A DNA stretch of 39,638 nt, taken from the NCBI RefSeq assembly GCF_947494055.1, contig NZ_CANLTR010000032.1, forward strand, positions 1-39,638, in the 5' to 3' direction. This document shows positions 7,975 through 15,442 of the stretch, piece after piece (the first letter of the stretch is position 1; each line of letters starts with the position of its first letter). Under the pieces are notes generated by a model. The model saw only the letters and a program-made list of their open reading frames with translations, ran no database searches and was not told the DNA's origin. This DNA is from an uncultured Jannaschia sp. GTDB taxonomy: Bacteria; Pseudomonadota; Alphaproteobacteria; Rhodobacterales; Rhodobacteraceae. Made by a program: the position numbers and the translations under genes.

Positions 7975-8793
7975 CAGCCAACTTGAAATGTAAGCCGCGT
8001 GGTTCTCGATATGGTCGGCGGCGAAACCGAGGCGCTGACCTCCGATCACCGCCGCCAGCTCCACACAGAGTTCCTCCTTCGAATAGGCCTCGTTGCCGAA
8101 GCTGGAAACGCCGAAGCTGCGATCGAGCCGGTCTTTCGCTTTCGTCCAATGCCCGAGTTCATGAAAAAGCGTCGAATAATGGCTGCTTGCGCTCTCGAAC
8201 CGAACCAGCGGCGGCATGTGGATGCGGTCGAGAGACGGAATGTAACAGGCCCGATCGCCGCCGATGACGACATCCGCGTCGATCGCGTCGAAGAACGCCT
8301 CGACCTCGGGGATCGGCTCGGGACCGTCGCTCGGATCGCCCTCGGGCTCGGGATGGTAGGACGCATCCAGCCCGTCGATCTGGCTGACATGAAACACGCG
8401 GTAGGACTTCAGGAAGCGGTAGCTGCCGCCGCCCTCCCGGCCCTCGTCCTCGCCACCGGCGTCACCACCCGCATCGCTCCCTTCCGCGCCACGTTTCTTG
8501 GCGGTGCCGTAGTAGACGACGATGGAGGACCGCTCTCCGCGGCGGACACTCGCATCGAGAGCCTTGGCCTGCGCAAACGTCATCCAGTAGGGCGAGCTGT
8601 AGCCCATCATCGTCGCGCGCAGGCCGAGCAGGAAGGCGTTGATGCCCTGGTAGCGTTCGCCGTTGTGGCGCAGCGGCACGCCGCCGCCCGCGATCTTCCA
8701 CGGCTGCCGCCAGGGGATCGTGCCCTTCTCCAGCAGGGCGATGATCTCGTTGGTGATCTCCGTGGCGGGATCGAGTTTCTGCGTCGTGGCCAT
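7969..8793 (-). CDS. ardC: ArdC-like antirestriction protein, right copy, C-terminally short
   Basis: The product is 274 aa from the ATG at 8793, with the same upstream ribosome site as the left copy. The frame is open far upstream to 9396, but that extension runs through the 102-aa and zinc-finger genes. The ssDNA-binding domain is at residues 1-140. The zincin motif here is the canonical HELGHW, against HELSHA in the left copy. The C-terminal third differs at many positions from the left copy (for example IGGDRACYIPSLDRIHMPPL against YGGDRACYVPSVDQVWMPPL). It also ends at SSWLK, short of the usual ArdC tail. The copies may have different specificity, or one may be decaying. Confidence 0.8.
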   Translation of the reverse strand: MATTQKLDPATEITNEIIALLEKGTIPWRQPWKIAGGGVPLRHNGERYQGINAFLLGLRATMMGYSSPYWMTFAQAKALDASVRRGERSSIVVYYGTAKKRGAEGSDAGGDAGGEDEGREGGGSYRFLKSYRVFHVSQIDGLDASYHPEPEGDPSDGPEPIPEVEAFFDAIDADVVIGGDRACYIPSLDRIHMPPLVRFESASSHYSTLFHELGHWTKAKDRLDRSFGVSSFGNEAYSKEELCVELAAVIGGQRLGFAADHIENHAAYISSWLK

Positions 8794-8830
8794 CGGTCCG
8801 GGTCCTTTCTCCGGGGTGAAAATCCACCAC

Positions 8831-8869
8831 AAAAAAAGGCCCCCTCGCCCTCTCGGGACCGGGAGCCTT
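8831..8869 (-). terminator. Rho-independent terminator-like hairpin before ardC (right arm)
   Basis: This is the mirror of the hairpin at 7054-7091. On the minus strand AAGGCTCCC pairs with GGGGGCCTT and is followed by seven T. It lies between the 102-aa gene and the ardC start. Its conservation in a region that otherwise drifts supports a function. Confidence 0.65.
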
Positions 8870-8873
8870 CGGA

Positions 8874-9182
8874 TCAGCCGGACGGGGGGAGATTGCCGCC
8901 CGCGCCCGCCGCGCGCAGCCGCGTCACGCGGTTTGACAGCGCCACGATGATCGGCGTCTGCGGGGCCGCGCCGCGCGCGCCCCGGTGGGGCTGCTCGAAG
9001 CCGGAGCGACGATGATGCGGCGGGCTCTTCAACAGCGCGACGACGTGTTCGAGGAGCTGCACGTCCATCTCGACGTCGATCTCGCCCACCGGGAACGCCC
9101 GCATGTGCCGGGCTTCGGCGGCGTACTTCGCGGCCGACAGCCGGCGCCGGTCGATCGCGTCGGCCAGCTCCAGCCAGTCCAT
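8874..9182 (-). CDS. Conserved hypothetical protein, right copy (102 aa)
   Basis: The product is 102 aa from the ATG at 9182. It matches the left 104-aa protein: RRRLSAAKYAAEARHMRAF, EIDVEMDVQLLEHVVALL, APQTPIIVALSNRVTRLRAAG. The first 10-15 residues differ (MDWLELADAID against MTIADWLMTAFAI), next to the deletion that removed most of the zinc-finger gene just upstream. The family is not recognised. The coding frame is kept, which suggests it is still expressed. Confidence 0.6.
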   Translation of the reverse strand: MDWLELADAIDRRRLSAAKYAAEARHMRAFPVGEIDVEMDVQLLEHVVALLKSPPHHRRSGFEQPHRGARGAAPQTPIIVALSNRVTRLRAAGAGGNLPPSG

Positions 9183-9196
9183 GATCGTCCTGATAT

Positions 9197-9247
9197 GGCG
9201 AGGACGGGATGCTTGTGTCGGGTGAAGTCGGGCTTGAGGGCCTCCAT
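9197..9247 (-). pseudogene. Remnant of the zinc-finger-like gene, right copy, body deleted
   Basis: The first 17 codons (MEALKPDFTRHKHPVLA) match the left copy, with Arg where the left copy has TGA. The cysteine-containing body, about 190 bp in the left arm, is missing. After the junction the frame runs into unrelated sequence across the start of the 102-aa gene. The two arms therefore each lost this gene by a different event. Confidence 0.65.
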
Positions 9248-9320
9248 TCTGCTTGGCGCCGCAGCGCCGGATGCGGTATGGGTGCCGCAGCCCCGCGAGG
9301 GGCTGCGGCGGGGGCTGTCG

Positions 9321-9449
9321 TCAGACGGTCCCGTGCTGGAGGAGGAAGGCGCGGGCGATCTGGCCGGACAGGCCGCCCTTCCTCAGCAGCGCCCAAGCCT
9401 CGGGCCGGCGCGCTGCGATGAAGTCATCGAAGGTCTTCGTTGGTCTCAC
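9321..9449 (-). CDS. Small conserved protein, right copy (42 aa)
   Basis: The product is 42 aa from a GTG at 9449, with GAAAGGGG just upstream as in the left arm. The protein (TFDDFIAARRPEAWALLRKG, then GLSGQIARAFLLQHGTV) is nearly identical to the 6276-6404 product. Strong conservation of such a short frame between otherwise diverged arms supports it as a real gene. Confidence 0.55.
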   Translation of the reverse strand: MRPTKTFDDFIAARRPEAWALLRKGGLSGQIARAFLLQHGTV

Positions 9450-9750
9450 CCCCTTTCGGAGTTGCTGGTGGGGTCCCGTTGGGGCGTCTTTTCGCGCCCT
9501 TGAGCCTGCGCGGGCACGCTCGGCCTCGGCCGGGGCTGGGACGCCGCCCGGCCGGTCTCGGATGTCGCGGTTCGGATCGTGGTCCGGCCTCGCCGTGGGG
9601 CACCGCTCCCGTCTCTCCCTCCCGGACATTCACCCTGAAAGAAGCCAGCTTTTCCCTCTCCCGCGGTGCCGGATCAGCCGGGCGCGCGGGTTGAGACGGG
9701 ACGCGGCGGCACCGCTTGCCCCGGCGGATGTTCATCTATTGTTCTCGGCT

Positions 9751-10263
9751 ATGGGCACCCGCAGACCACGCCGCCACGAATACGCGCCGCATTGCTTCGC
9801 GGTGCGCCTCGCGGCCGAGCCCACGGCCTACCGTTACCTGCCGCCCTATCTTGCGCGGCTCCGGGGCGGGCATCACGTCCAGCCCTACAACGCCGTCACC
9901 TTCGTCTTCGTCGAGGACTTGGCCGATGCTTGCCGGCTGGTGCTGTACTGCCTTCAACTCCGCCTGATCGGGGTGACGGCGGACGACTTCCCCGCGCCAC
10001 CCGCCGACATCGGCGGCGAGCATTATTCGGTCCGGCTGGTGATCGCGGTGGAGGGCAAGCGGGGCGATCCGGCGAACCGGCGGACGAGCGAGTACCTTGC
10101 GGGGGTCACGCACCGCTTCGCGATGTCGAAGGGCCGCCTCAGCTCGGCCGGCGATCCGATCGTGCGGATGCACCTGCCGACGCTGCGCGAGGCCGTCGAT
10201 CTGGTTCGTGCCTGCCCGCATCTCCGGCTCGCCGCAGACGAGTGGCGAGGGTCGCTCAGGTAG
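9751..10263 (+). CDS. Conserved hypothetical protein, right copy (170 aa)
   Basis: The product is 170 aa from the ATG at 9751 (MGTRRPRRHEYAPHCFAVRL). It has the same length as the left copy and aligns without gaps. Scattered substitutions such as YV to HV, SC to YC and VAAEGKRDD to IAVEGKRGD are mostly conservative. The open frame extends upstream to 9253, but that part does not match a protein in the left arm. No motif is recognised. It forms the outer border of the right arm; similarity between arms ends three to four bases after its stop. Confidence 0.7.
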   Translation: MGTRRPRRHEYAPHCFAVRLAAEPTAYRYLPPYLARLRGGHHVQPYNAVTFVFVEDLADACRLVLYCLQLRLIGVTADDFPAPPADIGGEHYSVRLVIAVEGKRGDPANRRTSEYLAGVTHRFAMSKGRLSSAGDPIVRMHLPTLREAVDLVRACPHLRLAADEWRGSLR

Positions 10264-10459
10264 AGCGGAGCGTGGAAATCACGTGAAGCCGCCGTTCGCT
10301 GCGCTGTGTATGAACTCGAAAAACGCGGGGACAAAGTGTGAATTCGCTGCGCTCGCACCGATGTACGCTTCGGGAAATGGGATGTGGCCATAAAACTTGA
10401 TTCTGCCTGCCGTTTGTGTAGACTAAAACGATATTTTAATCTATTTTGAGGGTATTAAT

Positions 10460-11164
10460 ATGGCCGATATTATTAATGCCTATTACAACATCAGCGTTCG
10501 TCAGGCGGAGGACATTTCGGGGGATGAACCCCGACTCGTTCTGGCATTTATTACCAAACAGGGGAACAATTTTATCGTTAGTGCTCAAAGCACAGGGGAA
10601 CTGGCATCTGGGCTTGACGATGGACCGGACCTCATTAACCTAAATTTACCTAACCGTGGGCGGGGAAGCCCTGGGACCGTTAGCGGAAAGATCGTTTCCG
10701 ACAACGCACCGACGGTTGAAGAGCCGTTCTTTGCTTTGATCGCTGTAGCCTTTGATGGTGACAAGTCTTTCGACAGTCATCGAGAGAGGCACAGGGCGCG
10801 ATTCGAGGCCTCGATCCAAGAGGCCATCACTGAAATTGCTAATCAACCGGGTGGTTTCCCAGCCAACATCGACACCGGCACACTGGGCGGCACACTGCCT
10901 GCTGAGTGGCAGAACGTTGTCGAGACGATGCGCGACGCGGCGAATGTTGCTATGCAACGACACTGGCTAATCCGCGATCGCGACGACGCAATCGGGCTGC
11001 CCACTTGCAATATATTCAGTGATCTTGGCAACGAGTTCCACTCTTCAGGATTCGCGGACGACAACGGCGGGTTCCGATACAAGAAGCACTTCCAGTCCAT
11101 TTTTGGCTCGGATGGCTCCCTCTACAATGTAAACTGGTCGCTAACTGCCAACGTCAACGTGTAG
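10460..11164 (+). CDS. Orphan hypothetical protein (234 aa), lower GC
   Basis: The product is 234 aa from the ATG at 10460, with a purine-rich GAGGG about 8 nt upstream and an AT-rich leader that could hold the promoter. It has no signal peptide and no membrane segment. The middle contains SFDSHRERHRARFEASIQEA, and the C-terminus ends DGSLYNVNWSLTANVNV, which looks beta-rich. I do not recognise the family. Its base composition is lower in GC than the neighbouring inverted repeat, so it was probably acquired separately. It stands alone, followed by a convergent gene pair. Confidence 0.6.
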   Translation: MADIINAYYNISVRQAEDISGDEPRLVLAFITKQGNNFIVSAQSTGELASGLDDGPDLINLNLPNRGRGSPGTVSGKIVSDNAPTVEEPFFALIAVAFDGDKSFDSHRERHRARFEASIQEAITEIANQPGGFPANIDTGTLGGTLPAEWQNVVETMRDAANVAMQRHWLIRDRDDAIGLPTCNIFSDLGNEFHSSGFADDNGGFRYKKHFQSIFGSDGSLYNVNWSLTANVNV

Positions 11165-11273
11165 AGATGCCTACGAGAACCAGACGTTCGTTCACAAGGC
11201 AGCATCCGTGACTTTGGGCTCTATCTGGACCTTCGCCACGTCGACCAAGAATATCCGCTTCGCAATTGCAGCC

Positions 11274-11564
11274 TCAGTCGATCGCCTCAAACGCGACGCC
11301 GCTTCCGTCACTGAAGTATTCGACGTAGCGATTGAACACGGTTTGAAACTCGGTCCGCGCCCGCATGGCCTCGTCGTTGAGGCAGTTCAGGTAGTCCTCG
11401 GTGCCGTCGATGTAGTCCTGGTACTGCTCGCCGATCAGCGCGCGCAGCTCGGGATCGTCCTCGGGCGGCGCATAGGGCTCTTCGGGCGGCAGGCATCCGA
11501 CCTGGGCCGCGGCCACGGTCGGCGTCGTCATCATGACCGCCATCAGGATCGCGGCGCGGATCAA
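11274..11564 (-). CDS. Small secreted conserved hypothetical protein (PPEEPY type)
   Basis: The product is 96 aa with a signal peptide (MIRAAILMAVMMTTPTVAAA). The mature part reads CLPPEEPYAPPEDDPELRAL, IGEQYQDYIDGTEDYLNCLN and then a charged helix. This matches a small conserved exported protein seen often in Rhodobacteraceae. The start is a TTG at 11564 that overlaps the stop of the TrbM-like gene (TTGA); an ATG at 11543 is the alternative, but it shortens the signal peptide. The coupling suggests it works with the TrbM-like protein. The function is unknown. Confidence 0.7.
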   Translation of the reverse strand: MIRAAILMAVMMTTPTVAAAQVGCLPPEEPYAPPEDDPELRALIGEQYQDYIDGTEDYLNCLNDEAMRARTEFQTVFNRYVEYFSDGSGVAFEAID

Positions 11565-12127
11565 TCCGTGTAGCGTACGCGGATGCGCGAGGCGCGTCCG
11601 GTGTCGAACCGCTGCCAGCCCTGCGAGTATTCCTGATCCGTCCCCGGCTCGAGTGTCAGGTTGACCCGGAAGTCCCGGCGCTCGGGGGCGGTCTTGTTGG
11701 TGTAGCTCGTCACCGTATTGCCGCCCTCGGGCGTCCAGCCGTTCCGCTGGTAGGCGCTATCGTAGCAGAACGTGTTGACCGTCTGGCTCCAGTAGCCGTC
11801 ATCGGCGCCGGTGGTCCGGTGGTAGAGTTGCTTGCCCTCCGGACATTCCCACCCCGAGGGCGAAGTCACGTCTTCGAACGCGTAGTCGATGTCGTAGGCG
11901 TCGTATTCCGCCCCGTTCGACATGGCGCAGAACCCGATGGGGGATTTGCCGTCGCGCAAGCGATCCCGCATGTGATCGAGAGCATCGCCGCAGCCGGACG
12001 GAAACCCGGCGGGCAGGCACAGGAGCAGCTTGCAGTCCATGTCGTAGTCTGCGGCCGAAGCGGTGGACGGGGCGATGCTGACGAGGGCGGCGATCGCGGC
12101 GGAGCGGGTGCGGTCCATTCTGGTCAT
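11561..12127 (-). CDS. trbM: TrbM/KikA-like conjugation-associated periplasmic protein
   Basis: The product is 188 aa from the ATG at 12127 (MTRMDRTRSAA...), which begins a signal peptide ending near ASAAD. The motif CKLLLCLPAGFPSGCGDALD followed by HMRDRLRDGKSPIGFC is the hallmark of the TrbM/KikA/MpfK family, found in type IV secretion and mating-pair formation loci. Later residues include ECPEGKQLYHRTTGADDGYW. No other mating genes are in the window, so this is either the edge of a larger transfer region or a stranded piece. It is followed by a coupled small secreted protein. Confidence 0.75.
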   Translation of the reverse strand: MTRMDRTRSAAIAALVSIAPSTASAADYDMDCKLLLCLPAGFPSGCGDALDHMRDRLRDGKSPIGFCAMSNGAEYDAYDIDYAFEDVTSPSGWECPEGKQLYHRTTGADDGYWSQTVNTFCYDSAYQRNGWTPEGGNTVTSYTNKTAPERRDFRVNLTLEPGTDQEYSQGWQRFDTGRASRIRVRYTD

Positions 12128-12366
12128 GTCATCTCCGAGAAGGTGCGACGGGAGGGGATCTGACCGGATTCTATCACAGGGAAACGAACCGTGAATCCGC
12201 AAAATGCGCGAAGAACGAGAACGGCCCATTCCGGACCTTGGACATAACACGAAGTGCTGCAGTGCAGCTTCTTCGCTGAGGGAACGGCTGAGGAACGCGG
12301 ATGCTCGTCCTCAGTTGGCTCATACGGTTGAATGAGCCCCGGGACCCCTGACATGGGGTTCGGCTC

Positions 12367-13476
12367 TTGCCACAGTTGTATTTTTCAGAAATTGTTCCTG
12401 CTAGTTGTCGGATTTTTGAAAGTAAAACTTTGTCCAGTCTTAAGCAAAAGCTTGCAACGACTAAACCGCGTGAAGACAGCGGAGCGCCAACGGCCGGCCG
12501 CTATCATTTCCAAGCTCTTTGCGGACTAGTATTAGTGTTAGAGCGGCATAAGCTAGATGGTGATTATGCACTAGTTTTTGAGTTTCACGATGACATCGCA
12601 ATATTTGATGATTCAATTAATCCGCAGAAAGTCAAGTTCTATCAAGTAAAGTCCAAGAAGAATGGACATTGGACCACAGCGGCTTTGACAAAGCGTGAAA
12701 CAGAATTTTCATACCTCGGAAAAATGTACCAAAACGTCGTCGTGTTTAGCGGTAGCGTGGAGTCGAGCACATTCCTAATTAATGCCCCCGCCAAATTTGC
12801 TCCAGGCGATAAGCAAAGTTTCTGCCTATCAGAGTGCGCCGACGTCGATCTAGAAAGTATAATCCAAAAACTCAAGAAAGAGTTCTCAGACGAAGATACA
12901 ATCAGAAGCGAACTCCTTTGGGTCGAAAAATCCGACTTAAGCCTGGATGATGCAGATACCCATGCCAAGGGCAAGCTTGAAGCCTTTGTTGTCGAACGTC
13001 TGGGGGAAGTCGAATTCTCACTGTCTGCGCTCTTCAAGGCGGTGTCAGAGGAATGCACATCCAAAGCGCGTGCGACAAAGATTGACTTGGCAGACTACGA
13101 CGATGTCGTAGCTCAACGTGGAATAACTCGCCAAGACACAGAAGGGTGGCTGCAAACTGTGTCTGCTACCGTTGATTGTCCAAAGTGGGAAGAAATCGCC
13201 CCTGATATCAACTTGCCTGCACCACAAAAGATACGTTTAAGGCGTGAGTGGAATGCATATCGCGTTGCCGTTCTCAATCCTAATGAAGCGGTACGAAAGG
13301 TTAGGCGAATGATCGCAGACCATCTCTACGACCTTGGTGGAACCGGCGTGGATTTGAACGGCCTCCTGGCGAATGCATTCGCAGCGCTAGAAGGCAATGC
13401 ACGTGCAGAACTAATAATGGCTTCAGATGAACGTATTAAGGCTATGATATTATATGAAGCGTATTCAATCGAATAA
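12367..13476 (+). CDS. DUF4297/Cap4-type nuclease, effector of a two-gene defence cassette
   Basis: The product is about 369 aa. The N-terminal domain has the DUF4297 (Cap4-type dsDNA endonuclease) layout: EDSGAPTAGRYHFQALCGLV, then EFHDDIAIFD (Glu72, Asp75/76), then FYQVKSKK (Gln93-Val-Lys95). That is the PD-(D/E)xK-like D...QxK signature. The C-terminal 170 residues (RLRREWNAYRVAVLNPNEAV and on) are not recognised and could be the partner-binding part. The start is uncertain: the TTG at 12367 is the first possible start after the in-frame stop at 12349, and no ATG precedes the domain. The ATPase gene follows after 47 nt. The AT-richer composition suggests transfer. Confidence 0.7.
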   Translation: MPQLYFSEIVPASCRIFESKTLSSLKQKLATTKPREDSGAPTAGRYHFQALCGLVLVLERHKLDGDYALVFEFHDDIAIFDDSINPQKVKFYQVKSKKNGHWTTAALTKRETEFSYLGKMYQNVVVFSGSVESSTFLINAPAKFAPGDKQSFCLSECADVDLESIIQKLKKEFSDEDTIRSELLWVEKSDLSLDDADTHAKGKLEAFVVERLGEVEFSLSALFKAVSEECTSKARATKIDLADYDDVVAQRGITRQDTEGWLQTVSATVDCPKWEEIAPDINLPAPQKIRLRREWNAYRVAVLNPNEAVRKVRRMIADHLYDLGGTGVDLNGLLANAFAALEGNARAELIMASDERIKAMILYEAYSIE

Positions 13477-13523
13477 ATTGGAGAACTATAAATCTCTAAT
13501 AAGAAATCTGAGGACGAAGCAGC

Positions 13524-15218
13524 ATGAAAAAGCTGAAATTCAAAAGACTTTGGCTGCTGTCAAGTCAAGAAAAGAAGGCCAGAGTTGAAGATTTCGGCCA
13601 AGCGATAACCGCCGTCGTGGCAGACAACGACTTTGGGAAATCGAGCTTAGTAAAATCGCTTTACACCTCTTTCGGCGCGGACCCGTCGCGCACGCCAGAA
13701 GCTTGGAAGAATGCAAATGTTGAAACACTTCTAGAATTTGAAATCGACGATAGAGATTACTTCATTCTTAGGCAGGCAGGACGTTTCGCTTTATTTGACT
13801 ATTCGGGCTCCTTACTTTGGACAGCGAGTTCCATCGTTAGGGATCTGGGGCCAAAAATCGGCGAGCTGCTCGATTTCGAAATTGTGACAAAACTAAAGGG
13901 AGGCAAAAATACGGTGCCTCCACCGGCATTTTGCTTCCTCCCCTTCTACCTTGATCAGGAGAAGGGGTGGGTAGACACATGGGCTTCGTTTTCGGGTTTG
14001 GAGATGGTGAGTAGTTACAAAGATGATATTGCACGCTATCATACCGGAATCCGCCCTAAAGAGTTTTACCGTGCGAAAGCTGTGCGCGATGAAGCGGCAG
14101 CTGAACGCAATGAACTAGCCCAGGAACGTACGGCTCTGTCCAAAGCGAAGAAGCGCTTTAGTGAAAAGCGCAAAAAAGTGGGCATTGCACTAGATGTTGG
14201 TACGTTCGAGGACAGGATCAAAGCGCTCTTGAAGGAACAAAACGCGCTACAGTCGAGCTACGATGAAGTTCGGGGCGAAATTGGGCAACTCCAGGCGCAA
14301 AGAACTGCTTCACAAGAAGAGGTAGAAATTGCGGCGAAGGTGCTTTCAGAACTTGATGCAGATGTCAAATTCTCGCAAAAACTAAGCGAAGCTGAAATCG
14401 TATGTCCAGTTTGCAGCACTGTTCATGAGAATGACTTTGCCAATAGGTTTGGTCTTCACAATGATGCAGAGGCTTGTCGCATTATTCTTGTCGAGGCGAG
14501 GACTAATGTCCAGAAGCTTGATAAAGATATTGATGAAAAATTTAGAGCGGTACCAGCACTGCAGACTCGCATTGGGCGAATTCAAGAAATTTTGGAGGAA
14601 ACGCGAGGGGAGGTTAAACTCGGTGATATGCTGCGAGATGAAAGCGAGCGGATCGTCGATGATACCTTTGAGCAAGAGGAGCGTTCAATTGACGGTGATA
14701 TAGGGGTGTTGAATGATAAAATTCTAGAAGCAAAGAAAGAGATGAACTCTTTCGACCAGAAAAAGCATAAAGATAGAATTATAAAATTCTACTCAGGAAA
14801 GCTTCGCGAATTCTGCACGAAGCTTGGAGTCGAAAATGTTCCTACGAATATGTGGGGTGACATTCGTCCAACGATTAGAGAGACGGGCAATAGAGCTCCG
14901 CGTCTTCTCCTGGCTTACAACTATGCAATTCTACACACTGTTCGCGAATTTTCGACGTCATGCTTCTGCCCAATAGTCGTTGACACGCCTCTTCAGCAAG
15001 ACCCTGATCCGCAGAATTCTGAAAGAATGATCAAGTTTGCGCTTGAGGAGCGCCCACTAGGAAGCCAACTGGTACTGGCTACCGGTAGTTTACATGGCGT
15101 CGAGTTTTCTGGGCGCGAGATCAATCCAGAAGCCAAGGAGCAACTCCTACGAGCAGATCAATATGAGGTTGTCCGAGAGCATATGTTGCCGTTTATGAAC
15201 GCGGTCTTAGAGGATTGA
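13524..15218 (+). CDS. Rad50/SMC-like ATPase, sensor partner of the DUF4297 nuclease
   Basis: The product is 564 aa. The N-terminal ATP-binding motif is VADNDFGKSSLVKSLY (residues about 32-47). A long charged coiled-coil region (about 180-430) is broken by a zinc-hook motif CPVC (Cys293, Cys296). The C-terminus has a Walker-B-like CPIVVDTPLQQDPDPQN and a late SLHGVEF segment. This order is that of Rad50/SMC-type ATPases in Lamassu and ABC-three-component defence systems, where the ATPase senses phage DNA structures and releases a nuclease effector. The ATG is preceded by GAGGACGAAGC. Pairing with the DUF4297 gene is by position and matching low GC. No separate third component is visible. Confidence 0.75.
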   Translation: MKKLKFKRLWLLSSQEKKARVEDFGQAITAVVADNDFGKSSLVKSLYTSFGADPSRTPEAWKNANVETLLEFEIDDRDYFILRQAGRFALFDYSGSLLWTASSIVRDLGPKIGELLDFEIVTKLKGGKNTVPPPAFCFLPFYLDQEKGWVDTWASFSGLEMVSSYKDDIARYHTGIRPKEFYRAKAVRDEAAAERNELAQERTALSKAKKRFSEKRKKVGIALDVGTFEDRIKALLKEQNALQSSYDEVRGEIGQLQAQRTASQEEVEIAAKVLSELDADVKFSQKLSEAEIVCPVCSTVHENDFANRFGLHNDAEACRIILVEARTNVQKLDKDIDEKFRAVPALQTRIGRIQEILEETRGEVKLGDMLRDESERIVDDTFEQEERSIDGDIGVLNDKILEAKKEMNSFDQKKHKDRIIKFYSGKLREFCTKLGVENVPTNMWGDIRPTIRETGNRAPRLLLAYNYAILHTVREFSTSCFCPIVVDTPLQQDPDPQNSERMIKFALEERPLGSQLVLATGSLHGVEFSGREINPEAKEQLLRADQYEVVREHMLPFMNAVLED

Positions 15219-15442
15219 AGGTTTCCATTCGTTCAGATTTTATGATTTATATATTCCGCCTCTTTCGTAAAAGAGTATTTCCCGCCTTTCCTCTCCTTCA
15301 ACTCGCACGTCCAGCGTATGTCGGCTCTCCGCCCTCTCTACTAAATGCCGCGCAAGCGAGACGTGGTACGATGCACCCCCGGCGAAAGCCCGCTTTTTCC
15401 CGTTCTGCCGACCATCCAGTGTCATGCAGCGAACGACGGCTA

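Larger units (their letters stand above)
7962..10266 (-). repeat. Right arm of the giant imperfect inverted repeat
   Basis: This is the mirror image of 5493-7961 with the same genes in the same order: ardC-like, 102-aa gene, zinc-finger remnant, 42-aa gene, and a 170-aa gene reading outward. It is about 160 bp shorter, because most of the zinc-finger gene is deleted. Sequence identity varies strongly along the arm, from perfect (8393-8613) to weak near the centre. Confidence 0.88.

Noticed and set aside
7900-8000. CRISPR or attachment-site explanation for the central palindrome
   Set aside because: There is only one palindrome, no spacer-repeat pattern, and both flanks are coding parts of the same gene family, so it is the junction of an inverted duplication.
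8794-9396. Upstream extension of the right ArdC frame
   Set aside because: It crosses the terminator, the 102-aa gene and the zinc-finger remnant; the conserved ribosome site and ATG at 8793 match the left copy.
9253-9750. Upstream extension of the right 170-aa gene
   Set aside because: The left arm does not keep an equivalent protein and it overlaps the 42-aa gene on the opposite strand; the shared ATG at 9751 is better.
12332-12529. 65-aa frame on plus strand overlapping the nuclease start
   Set aside because: No relation to any protein and runs in the wrong frame through the conserved nuclease domain.
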